This document shows positions 26,553 through 36,040 of a stretch of DNA of 40,000 bases, one piece after another. How positions within the stretch are numbered: position 1 is the first letter of the stretch; each line of letters begins with the position of its first letter. Below the pieces are notes generated by a model, which made no database searches, was not told where the DNA came from, and saw only the letters and a program-made list of their open reading frames with translations. The stretch spans positions 340,001 to 380,000 of the forward strand of contig WBZZ01005803.1 in the NCBI GenBank assembly GCA_019918135.1, in the 5' to 3' direction. A program made the position numbers and the translations under genes. This DNA comes from Paulinella micropora (Eukaryota > Cercozoa > Imbricatea > Euglyphida > Paulinellidae).

Positions 26553-28325
26553 ATGATCCACGAGAAACTGGTCCAGTTGAAAAACTGGTTCACTGGCATT
26601 GGCGCACAGGAGGCCTGCTTCAAGGCGGGCGACGCGCGCGGCGACAAGGTCTTTGTCGCCCTCAATACACGCGGGGGGCCTGAACCAAGCTACATGTACG
26701 CGGCCTTCAAGGACATAGCGGATTTCTTTGCCTACTACCTTAGCTTCCCTGTAGAGAAAAGATGCTTCTACTCGATCGATCGGTCCCAATCCAGCCCCTC
26801 CTATTCATCGGCGCTCTACTTCGACATCGAGTGGACGACCCCTAAACGAGACCCCGATGGACCCCCAGCGACTAAACTGCCTGTTTTCTGCCCTGCGCGG
26901 CGCCATCCAAGTCTTAAAAGACAGCGGTATCAAGGTGTATGGTTTCGGTCGAAAGAACAGCGACGGCACATTCAAGAATTCATTCCATGTCCACGTCCCG
27001 GGAGTCGCATTCGCAAATAACGCCGAGATGGAGGCATGGATCAGGAAAGAGCTATGGGTCGGCCAACAACTTGTCTCCAACCCGCTCATGACCAACATCA
27101 CTACAGAAAAGGCCGAGCCCATCATTGATTTCAGGGTGCACAGCAGCAATAGGCTCCTTCGTCTGCCTGGCTCGGCCAAGAGCCCCGGTGGCGCGGTACC
27201 ACAGGGCCTGCCGTCATCGGCACAAGATTTGCTCGACGCCTTTAGCTGTTGGTTCCGTCCAGTTACGCATTCGGTACCATCGCCCAAGAAGGGCAAGACT
27301 CCTCCTCGCTTTGCGCCAATTGCGCTTAGCAAAGACAAGCCCGCCTGCGAAGCAATCGAAGGTATGCTGCCCAACAGAGGTGACAACCATACCAAAGTCA
27401 CGCCCGCGCCGAACGGGCCGGGCTTTGTCGGGCGAACGGACCGAACTCATGGCCGCACGTGCTTGGTAGGCGGCGAACACAATGCCAGCGACTGCTGCTA
27501 CTTCAACATCGACCACAGGGGGCAGGTGTGGTACCACTGCTACGACAGAGACGCGCAAGCCTACTGCGCAGGAGTCCTGCTCGGCACGCTGCCGCAGTGG
27601 AAGTCGGCAGACAAACAGCCGGTTGCGACCTGCATGTGGTCAACGGGCACCAAGAGGGTCGAGCACACTGAAAAAGAAGGTTGGGTCAAGCCCATCTTTT
27701 TGGGCAAGAACACAAGGGTCATGGCAATTGAGGCCCACTGCGGGCGTGGCAAGTCGACGTCCGTAGCCGAGTGCATCCAGCGGCTGGGCAAAGGCCTCAA
27801 GGGCTTCAGGGTGCTGGTCATTTCGGCACGCATCTCTCACGCGGCCGTACAAAGGGCCAAATTCAAGGGCTTCACTCACTACAAGGAAGCCGGCTTCCTC
27901 GAGGCAGATATGCTAATTCAGTATGAGTCGCTACACCTGCTGGCGGACCACGACGTCAGGGCCTTTGACCTGATCATCTTGGACGAAGCGCGCTCGATCG
28001 TGGACCAGATGTTATCGACCGAAACCAATGGCAGGTTCACTTGCAGGAACGCGCGCTACCTGTACGCGCTGCTCGGGTTCGCTCAGACCAAGGTGATTGC
28101 GCTCGACGCCGACCTTACGTGCGACGGCTGCGTGCCAACCTTGCTGCAGCGAGTGGCCAGGCCCGATGAGATTGCAGTTCACTGTTACACTCACAATCCG
28201 AAAGTCCGCAAGTTCTATGCTACGCGCGACCGACGGGTGTTTATGGACAAGCTGAAGGCAGTCAGGAGCGGTGACAAGACTGCGATTGCCTGTGTAACCA
28301 AGAACGCGGCCGAAGCGTGGTCGCA
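26553..28325 (+). pseudogene. Primase-helicase, right copy, 3'-truncated
   Basis: It carries the same primase motifs (YFDIE, SFHVH, IDFRVHSSNR) and the UL52-like Cys/His site as the left copy, and keeps helicase motifs I-III in frame because the 44-bp deletion is absent. It shares the frame break at ~26850 in the run GACCCCCAG, where +1 reading (one C skipped) restores the second frame. At 28325 the gene is cut off by retroelement sequence, so helicase motifs V and VI and the C-terminal third are lost. The frame then runs into antisense reverse transcriptase and stops at 28434. It cannot encode a complete enzyme. Confidence 0.8.
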
Positions 28326-30646
28326 ATGGGAAGTACTTTCCACTGATATATCTCCATTCCTACTACAAATGCAGTCAGCCATCTGGACTTTTCATCCAGT
28401 GGAATTTGCCAGAAGCCATTCTTCAGATCAATGACTGAGTATAGCTTGGCGTTCCGCAATACTCGCCTTCCTTCTTCAGGAGTAGGTAATGGATTTCGTT
28501 CCTCCTCTAAAATTTTATTGACGCGGGCATAGTTAACCGTTAAGCGCCATTCTCCTCCCGGTTTAGGCACCAGTCTCGGTTGGGAAACTATTGGAGATGT
28601 CGATCTCTCAATGAAATCCTCATCGAGTAACTGCCGCGCTTGTTCTTCTGCGATCTTTGCTTCATGTATACTCAGATTTGCCCGTCGTGGCGCCGGTGAA
28701 GGCTCAGCACCTGGTATTTTACAAATAACCGCGGTGAAGTCTTCCGGCTTGACACCTCCCGCTTGAGGGGGGTCAAAAATCATTTTGTTCGCCTTCAATC
28801 TCTCTTTCAAAACCTCTTTCTCCTTCTCCGTACCTGCTCCTCCTGCCAATTTCTCGTCTATCGCCGCCTTAAACTCCTCCTCTGACATTCTCTTGTGATG
28901 CTTGAGGGGTGCTCTGTCCTCCTCCAAGCCCAACTCTTCTTCTGATATATCGTCCATTCCCGTTTTTTCATATGTGGCAGTGTCTGGTTCGTCGTCCTCC
29001 GCCAGACCTACCAACATATCTATTAATCTCGCATATTGCAACGGAGCTTTTCGGGTGTAGAAACCATCGAAGCATGTGAATGCTTGAGGAATCAATTTCA
29101 ACTTGTCCTGGTCTCTGAGCTTCCGCTTGTATGCACTGCTCTGCTCACGAGTCCCGAGACGACAAGCCACCACTAAGTGTTGCTTCCGTGAGGGCACCGG
29201 TATCGGATGATCAATAAGCCGGTCCCGTATCTCCTGCGCCCATATCGCCTTCTCATTGTACGGGAGTATGACCGTATATGGTTTATTATTTTCAAAAAGA
29301 GTGCGCAGGCACTTTTTCACTTCTGTCAGTGAGCGCGGCCACGTAGGCTCATCACCCCAGAATTCGGTAATAAAGCTTTTAATATCTTCTGCCGGGATAT
29401 CAGGGAGTCGTCCCCTTCTCCTCGGTATAAACTCCTGTCTGTCCTTCTCTTCCACCTTTACGTGAAAGCAATACCCGTTGGTAATATATACATCGGCCCC
29501 TGCTCCTTCTTCAAATCTCGCCAACGATGGGCACCTTTTCCCCATGCATATAATCTCCTCTTTACTCTTTTCAATGAGATCGTCTATCGACTTTTTATCC
29601 CATTGTGTAGAGACTGTAGCCGTATGGACCTCCGCCTCTCTCTTGTCTGACAGGTTTGAACCATCTTTAGACACCGCGTCCGTTGGCATATATGCCTCAT
29701 ATGCGTGTGTAATGGCCACCTGTTTCCCTTCCGATGCTACCCCAAGGTGTAGGGCCTCGTATGAGTCAATAGCATGGAGAGAGTCGACAGTATATTCTTC
29801 TCCTGGCTCTACGCCGTATATGACTCTTTTGGCGGCGCAATCAATCACTACGTTCATTGTCGCCAGTTGGTCGTACGACAAAAGAACAGATCCGTAGTAT
29901 TCGGGGACAACGTATAAGTCCACTCGATATACTCGTCCGGATTTCAATTTAAAATTTAAAGTGATGATGCCCGTTATATCCGTCCGACTACTAACTCCTT
30001 TCAAGGTGCCAGATGATTTTTTCATATTAGTTTCTAACCACGCATGGTGTTTCGTAGTAAATTTCCGGCCGACAATATTAATATTCGCCATAGTATCATT
30101 ACCAACGTTTATAAAGGTATTTAATGTTTCAGAAAAAAGGTTCGTATAGCATAAAGCGTCTGGCCGGTGACTTTTTAAGGCCAATACAAGGAGCTTGTGT
30201 TCTAAAATCTGTATCCTTTTCTCGAGGTTCGCCTCCTCCTCCCTTTCCGCCGTTTTTGTAATGTCTTTTTGGGTATTGTTCACAGGCGAAGGATGATTGT
30301 CCTTGCTTTCTCTGTTTGAGACCGTGAGGAGAGGTTGATGTCCTCCATCCTCCTTGTCTATTGTCTGTCTCGGCAAGTTGATAAGATTAACTGCCGGTTC
30401 TATTCTTACTTTCTTCGGCTGTGGCTGCGACAGGCCCGCCTGCGTTCTCTTTGCCAGCGCTTTACTCGCCTGCCTATTAGCAGCATGCACTGTTTGTTGT
30501 CGTGATGGGTGTACTGGTATTGTACTACCTTTGAGTTGGTCTGTGGCCTGCTGTGGGCTCTTAGACTCACTGGTACCCTTGGTTGGGACCTGCACAACGG
30601 TGTATCGTGCAATGCATGTTGTTCTGTTTTCTCCCTCCTTCTCTAG
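28326..30646 (-). pseudogene. Gypsy-like Pol, truncated in reverse transcriptase
   Basis: The frame continues from Gag after a TGA codon. A Lys/Gln/Pro-rich linker is followed by a retropepsin-like region: NDTMANINIVG in place of DTG/DSG, then RVYRVDLYVVP and SVLLSYDQLATMNVVIDCAA, a degenerate active site with a typical C-terminal half. Next come a ~250-residue spacer and the start of reverse transcriptase: FIERSTSPIVSQPRLVPKPG, WRLTVNYARVNK, LYSVIDLKNGFWQIPL and WKVLPI. The frame is cut at that point by the right arm of the viral module. The YxDD box, RNase H, integrase and 3' LTR are missing, so it is inactive by itself. Ty3/Gypsy affiliation rests on the RT motifs. Confidence 0.8.
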
Positions 30647-30652
30647 TCATTG
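30636..30652 (-). promoter_or_regulatory. Leaky stop codon (readthrough) between Gag and Pol
   Basis: On the minus strand Gag ends ...GTC CAA TGA CTA GAG and the Pol frame continues in phase without a further stop. TGA followed by CTAG is the well-known UGA-CUA readthrough context. Gag and Pol here share one frame, so readthrough would give a Gag-Pol fusion without frameshifting. Confidence 0.6.
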
Positions 30653-33277
30653 GACTACCTCAAATCTGTTACCTGAGTCGGCATCAGTGTCGGTAGTGGT
30701 TGCGCCTGATGTCGCATAGGCCTGTGGTGCTGAGGAACTCGAGCTTGAGCTCGAGCCGTCTGCCCAGCCCCCATCTCTGTGGTACGGGCGCTCTGCGCTG
30801 CCGTATCCACCTCGGCCAACCCATCTTCCTCCTCCTCTACCTTGAAATACACCTCTTCCTCCTCCTCTTGTCACAAATCCTCTCTCCCCCCCGCGAGTGT
30901 ATGTGCCTCGTGCGAAAGGGGCTCCTCCTCCTCGATTGATTCCTCTCCCTCCTCCTCTTCCTCGTGTTCCACCTCTTCCTCTACTTGCGGCTTCTATGGC
31001 TGCCGTCTTCTGATCATCTCTAGCGAAAAGAGAATTGATCGCGTCAGCTAGTTCGTGGTCATGGTCCGCGACATCCTGTAATTTCCACCCCTGATCCTTG
31101 CGCAGTCGGCGCAGAACGGCGACGGTGTTGGTTTCGTCCGACCGTACGTTCTTGAGGAGTGTGTTTCGGATGCGGGTGTCCTCGACATCGTGGTTGTACG
31201 GGCATTTCTTATTTGTGTGTTTGAAGCATTGTGCCCGTGCCCACCAACGAATACAAGGTGTGTTAGCTTCACGACTGTTCTCTCTTGGTCGCTTTCCTAG
31301 AGATCGTTGCGTATGTGCGGCTTGCGGTTGAGCAGAAGCCGATGCAGAACCGATCAAGGATGCTGTCTGGCTGTCGAGCCTCTGACAAGCGGTCATTACT
31401 TCGGTCCACAACATTTTTGGGCTCACGGCCTTAGTCGTGGCCTCAAAGACGCTCATCTCCAAAAAGCTCAAGTGCTTTACCTTGTCGAAGGTTTTGCAGT
31501 CTTGCATGAGCAGTGTGAGCTTATTTTTGTTGTAGACGTGCAAAGCACTGAGGAAATATAGGAGTATGGCTTTGTGGTTATAAAAGAGAGTGTACTGGGT
31601 GCCCACATTTGTTAAGACAGATGCAAGCTGAGTGACAGACTGCAACTGCTCCGATACTAAGTCGAAAATTTCAAACCCAATCAATGTGCCAGTGCACAAG
31701 TGTTGGTATCCACTTGCCTTAAAGTATCGAATGAGGGCAGCAATGGCCAGAGTACAACTCATCTCTGCATGTCCACCTTTCCTTGCTAGCTCCTCCTCTC
31801 CTCTGTACTTCTCGTAAGTTAGACGATCAAAACCAGCTCCAAGGAGGGATCGATCACAGAGATGTTCTAGGACTTCATACTCCTGCTCCACCTCACACTG
31901 GTTTTGCTGGAAGCATCTGTCCATCTCATTGAACTTAGTCATGAGGGACTTCTCTGTGTCAGCCACAATGGCAGTGATAGCATAGAGCTTAAGGCCCCCT
32001 CCCCCAATTTTGATTTTAGCTAGGGCTGCCTGCAGCGCCTGCTTTTTCTTCTGGGAGTCAGTCAAGTTAATTACTGTTCCTCCCCCTTGGGGTCCTCCTC
32101 CTGTGGGTCCTCCTCCTGCTTTCTTGGGAGCTGGGTTAGATGTGGTAGGTGGAGCCGTTGGCTGTGGAGCCACCCGTGCTACTGCCATTGCCACAGCTAT
32201 CTTCTCCTTCTGCTCCTTCTCCTCTTTCTGTCTCGTCTCTTCTTCTTTCACCTGTCGTGCTAGATGAGTCACGAACTGTGCAAGCCCTGTGGCACTAGAG
32301 AGGAAGTGTGCCTTTTCTCTCATGGAAGACTTATCAGCTCTGTTATTATTTGGGATTGTTGTGAGAGGGCCTTTAATGAGAGTGTGATTCTTCGTGTGGG
32401 CCCATTGTTTCCATGTTGGTTTTTGCTCCTTCCCCTCAAAGAGGCCCTTATGGAGTTGTGTGAGGCGTTCAAGCACCTGACAAGACTGGTCAACCTCCTC
32501 GTAAACAGGATGTTGCCTTGTGTTGTCTTTCAGTGCTTTGTACATTTCGTTGTAAGCCCGTGTGAAGGCAGTTACAAAAGCATCAAGGGCAAACTCAATG
32601 CCACTTTGGTTTCTACCTTCGAACTTTCTTTCTAGATTCTTGATATCAGTGGGGACACCACAGACAGACAGCCATGCTGCAGTTGTGCGTTTATTTTGCC
32701 ACTGTATGTTTGTGCGTTCATAAAATTCCGCAACGAGCACAGCAGCGTAGAGTGTTGCAGATATGTCGTATATGTCGCACAGTGTAAGAGTGTCGCCATA
32801 CTTGATATCCTGCAATGGCACTCTTTCGTGCTCAAACCTCACTTTGTTGAAGAGAGGCTTCGCAAGGCCGGGAATTTCGATCAGGAGGTTGCTTTGACCT
32901 TGTCCTGGTCTATTCCTTTTCTCGTAAGGAATGTAGATGTGTGTTTTATAATAGGTTGGGTAGTTAAGGAAGAAGGACTCTTCATCATCATATGTAGCCA
33001 ACTGTTCCCATGTATTTGGGATATTCTGGCCAACATCCTCCATCTCTCTCTCTACCTCTGTCAGTGGAGAGCCTCCAGTCTGACCTGCACTCGCTTCTTG
33101 TGCATTACCCCCCCCCCCCCCTGTCGACTCTACATCGGCTGTATACGTATACTCCTCTCTCTCCTCTCCATCTCTATCCCCCCGCTCTTCTGAGTACTGA
33201 GTCTCCTGCTCCTCTCCTCCCTCACTAGGACCATAATCAGTTGGTGTCACACCAGCCTGCTCATTCTCGTCTTCCAT
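30647..33277 (-). CDS. Gypsy-like retroelement Gag
   Basis: An 876-residue intact frame from ATGGAAGACGAG. The N-terminus is acidic (EEQETQYSEERGDRDGEERE), the middle ~550 residues are likely capsid-like and contain a Lys/Glu coiled-coil-like stretch (KEEETRQKEEKEQKEKIA), then a Pro-rich/Gly-rich linker. Near residue 680 lies C-IRWWARAQ-C-FKHTNKK-C-PYN-H, a CCCH finger (C-x8-C-x7-C-x3-H) rather than the usual CCHC knuckle. The C-terminus has many RGG/GRG repeats followed by a Ser run and would bind RNA. It ends at a TGA in a readthrough context. A long open frame suggests recent activity. Identity as Gag rests on position before Pol and on the nucleic-acid-binding tail. Confidence 0.75.
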   Translation of the reverse strand: MEDENEQAGVTPTDYGPSEGGEEQETQYSEERGDRDGEEREEYTYTADVESTGGGGGNAQEASAGQTGGSPLTEVEREMEDVGQNIPNTWEQLATYDDEESFFLNYPTYYKTHIYIPYEKRNRPGQGQSNLLIEIPGLAKPLFNKVRFEHERVPLQDIKYGDTLTLCDIYDISATLYAAVLVAEFYERTNIQWQNKRTTAAWLSVCGVPTDIKNLERKFEGRNQSGIEFALDAFVTAFTRAYNEMYKALKDNTRQHPVYEEVDQSCQVLERLTQLHKGLFEGKEQKPTWKQWAHTKNHTLIKGPLTTIPNNNRADKSSMREKAHFLSSATGLAQFVTHLARQVKEEETRQKEEKEQKEKIAVAMAVARVAPQPTAPPTTSNPAPKKAGGGPTGGGPQGGGTVINLTDSQKKKQALQAALAKIKIGGGGLKLYAITAIVADTEKSLMTKFNEMDRCFQQNQCEVEQEYEVLEHLCDRSLLGAGFDRLTYEKYRGEEELARKGGHAEMSCTLAIAALIRYFKASGYQHLCTGTLIGFEIFDLVSEQLQSVTQLASVLTNVGTQYTLFYNHKAILLYFLSALHVYNKNKLTLLMQDCKTFDKVKHLSFLEMSVFEATTKAVSPKMLWTEVMTACQRLDSQTASLIGSASASAQPQAAHTQRSLGKRPRENSREANTPCIRWWARAQCFKHTNKKCPYNHDVEDTRIRNTLLKNVRSDETNTVAVLRRLRKDQGWKLQDVADHDHELADAINSLFARDDQKTAAIEAASRGRGGTRGRGGGRGINRGGGAPFARGTYTRGGERGFVTRGGGRGVFQGRGGGRWVGRGGYGSAERPYHRDGGWADGSSSSSSSSAPQAYATSGATTTDTDADSGNRFEVVQ

Positions 33278-35347
33278 CTTATGTTATGAGAGTCACGTCT
33301 GCTTTTTTTTCTTCTTTTTTTCCTCTGTTATTCTTATCACTCTATGCAACCTTCTTCTCCTTCTTCCTTTTCTCTGTTGAAATAGTTATGGGGCGTCAGG
33401 CCCTACACAGAGATAACGATAGTTTGGTCAAAAGAGCTGTTCTGTAGAAGTCAGTCTGTCGTCGGACAGTGCTTCGATATTTGTCTTGCTCTTGTGTGAG
33501 AGATGCCAGTGTAATCTCCTCTGGTTTCTGCAGAGAAAATGCAAGGAAAATGGTTCAGAACAGGGAGTGGGAGTGCTTTGCTCGTTTTTCCTCTGTCTGT
33601 GTGTTTGTCTGATGTTTGTTTCGCACTTGTCCTACTTGGCTTTATGCAAGCAGCAAGAGGGAGTGGAGTAGGTGTGGTCCGGTGTCTTGTAGAAGAGCAC
33701 ACAGAAGCCAAATTTGCACAAGGGCTAAAGGTTATGCCAGCTTGTGACAAATTGATCGCTTGTTTGTAAGTTTTTTTGTTTGAGGATGAGTAGGAGTGTT
33801 TGTTTTCGTCTGATGTCTGTGCGACAGATCAGCGAAAAATAAATTTGTGCTTATCTGATGTCTGTACGACAGATCAGAAAAGAAATCAGCCTTTAGCTAT
33901 GGGCTCCAAATGTACTATCCCCAACGATAGCTCAATGGAAGAGTAAGTCGGTAATATAACCAAACACAGTCCTCAAAAAAAGAGAATGATGTCTCGTTAT
34001 ATTAGCTCAGTGACGCAAAGACAAAAAGCCGCCAAAAGACCAGGATCAAATTGGCATTTTAGACGTGTCCGGCCAGACGAAATCTATAAATAAGTTTTTT
34101 ACCGAATAATTCGGGGGGTGATGTCCACAGTCTTTTTGCTTCAAGTTATTAATAACAGTCATAAAACGGATAGTATCGGGTTGGTGAACTTGAAAACCAA
34201 ACTGCAGTGATTTGGGAAGGCTAGGCGAGAATGACTGGACAGATGTAAAAAGCAGTCAAATATTGTTTTTTTCGTCACTCGTGCGTCCTTGTCCACAAAA
34301 TTTACCGCAACATGCGTGTTTCGCCGGGAAATAGGGGATAAAGGCAATAGAGTGGGAAAAAGGCAATACTTAATCTTTTCGAGTCTAAACTCGGATCTTT
34401 GACAATAGTTTGAAATCATTTCTGAACGGAATCGAAATTTAGTTAGTGAAGTCCGACCGAAACGTCATGCAGAGGAGAAAAATCTGATGAACCTGTCAAA
34501 AAGAGTGACTTATCAACGGTAAAGGTTTTGGCCGGTCGTTAAGGTGCTCAGTCTGATAAGCTGCGTCTTTGCTGAGATGTCCTAGGCCGGCACTAGTTGA
34601 ATTAAGCCTCCGGGGAGCATTGGACAAACTTAATTATTAATAGATCCTAGTCCACTACAGCATAACCGTATAGTCACGGTAGCTTCTCTCCTAAGTACTA
34701 TCACTTATTAATAATACTTAGCCTAGTAATTATTCCTGTATTATCATATTTTCTGGTACTGGTGGCGAATTGCCTTTATGTTCATATATTACAAATTTGG
34801 TGAGGTTGGTTTCCTTTTTGGTTCTTTTGAATCTCAGTGTGACTCAATAAAAGGGTGGTAGAGCCTAAACATAGTGTGGCTCAATAAACTGGGATCCCGG
34901 AGCCTCGGGTTAACAGGCTAGTTTTCCTACCCGGACCTTCAAATTTGTCTATCGAGGTCATGGGACCCGATTATTACTATAACAGTGTTTGCGTAAACTT
35001 TCAAAAAAGCAGAAAATATCTAATATTGATATAATACTTATTAATAATGATGAATGCCGTGCAAAATGCACATGGTAAAACAGAAGTGAGTGGAGGTGAG
35101 AGCGGGGAGGTTTCAGTTCCACATGCTCAATGATTCACAATCGACAGTGGCATTCAGACCGTTCATTGTTCTTCAAGAAATTTTATATTCATACTGTAAA
35201 AGCAAATTCTTTACTATGATTTCGGTGTCAAATTATTTCAAGTATTCCGGATTGCTTTCAAACTCGCCGCTAAATGATGTCGATATTGATGTACAATATT
35301 GATAAGATATTGGTCTCTGTTCCGGCGTCCGACTTCGTTGCTCCACA
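33278..35347. other. Gene-free stretch, possible 5' LTR and leader of the retroelement
   Basis: No convincing gene. Pyrimidine-rich sequence precedes Gag. Reading on the minus strand, TGGAGCCCATAGC (33908 down to 33896) could be a primer-binding site, with an LTR ending ...ATAGTACA two bases before it, so that an LTR would begin on the plus strand at TGTACTATCCCC (33911). I could not find the other LTR end. Two near repeats AGTGTG(A/G)CTCAATAAA occur near 34836 and 34874. An unresolved stretch of AT-rich sequence reaches 35347. Confidence 0.35.
33810..33877. repeat. Duplicated imperfect palindrome
   Basis: CTGATGTCTGTGCGACAGAT (33810-33832) and CTGATGTCTGTACGACAGAT (33855-33877) are two copies of a near-palindrome, CTGATGTCTGT paired with ACAGATCAG, 45 bp apart, in the leader region of the retroelement. 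Confidence 0.5.
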
Positions 35348-36004
35348 TCAGTGACTTTCAACTTCGCGACTAGGTGGAACCTGCATAACCTTGGCCTGCG
35401 AGAGTTCATCGTGCTCGATTGTGTGTATGTCATGATCTACACTTGGCCGCGGCCTCTCATCATCATCGTCGTCGTCATCATCATCGGTGGGTAAGGTATT
35501 AGGACGAGCCGGGAGCGAATGTGTGGAGTGTGATTTTTTTATCTTGTACAGTTGCTGCACCAGGAAGTTGGACGATGGAGTGCCTCGAGGGCTGCCCCGC
35601 ACGGTTGGAGTGGGCATGGAAGGCGCAGACCTCAAGGGAGGGGGCAGCGCGGTGGCTGGAGGATCCGGATTCTTCACCTTTGTTCTGAGCTTCTGCTTGC
35701 CACTCCTGGGCCTGCACAAGCATTTTGCTCTACTTAGTCTTTCTCAGCAGCAGCAAGTTGATTGCGCAGGCATGATGTACCTTCCTAGGTGCGGAGCTGA
35801 GTGCCGCTCGTGGAACACAGCCTTGCCATTAGAGGATGGACTTTTAATGGAGGGGCCTTTGGCATAGCTAGCAGTGACGTCAATATTGCTGGCACTGTGG
35901 GTTAGCGTGGCCAAACCAGCTTCAGCACTAACAGTTCGCTTCAGCCAATCAGACGTCGGCTTCTTGCGTGTTTTGTCCGTGGTACTTTTCCTATTATTGA
36001 AGAC

Positions 36005-36040
<36 letters not shown>

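Larger units (their letters stand above)
24786..28325 (-). repeat. Right arm of the 3.5-kb inverted repeat
   Basis: Reverse-complement partner of 14559-18055. It keeps the 44 bp missing from the left arm (28119-28162). It ends abruptly at TCGCA (28325), where a Gypsy-like reverse transcriptase frame begins on the other strand. Confidence 0.9.
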
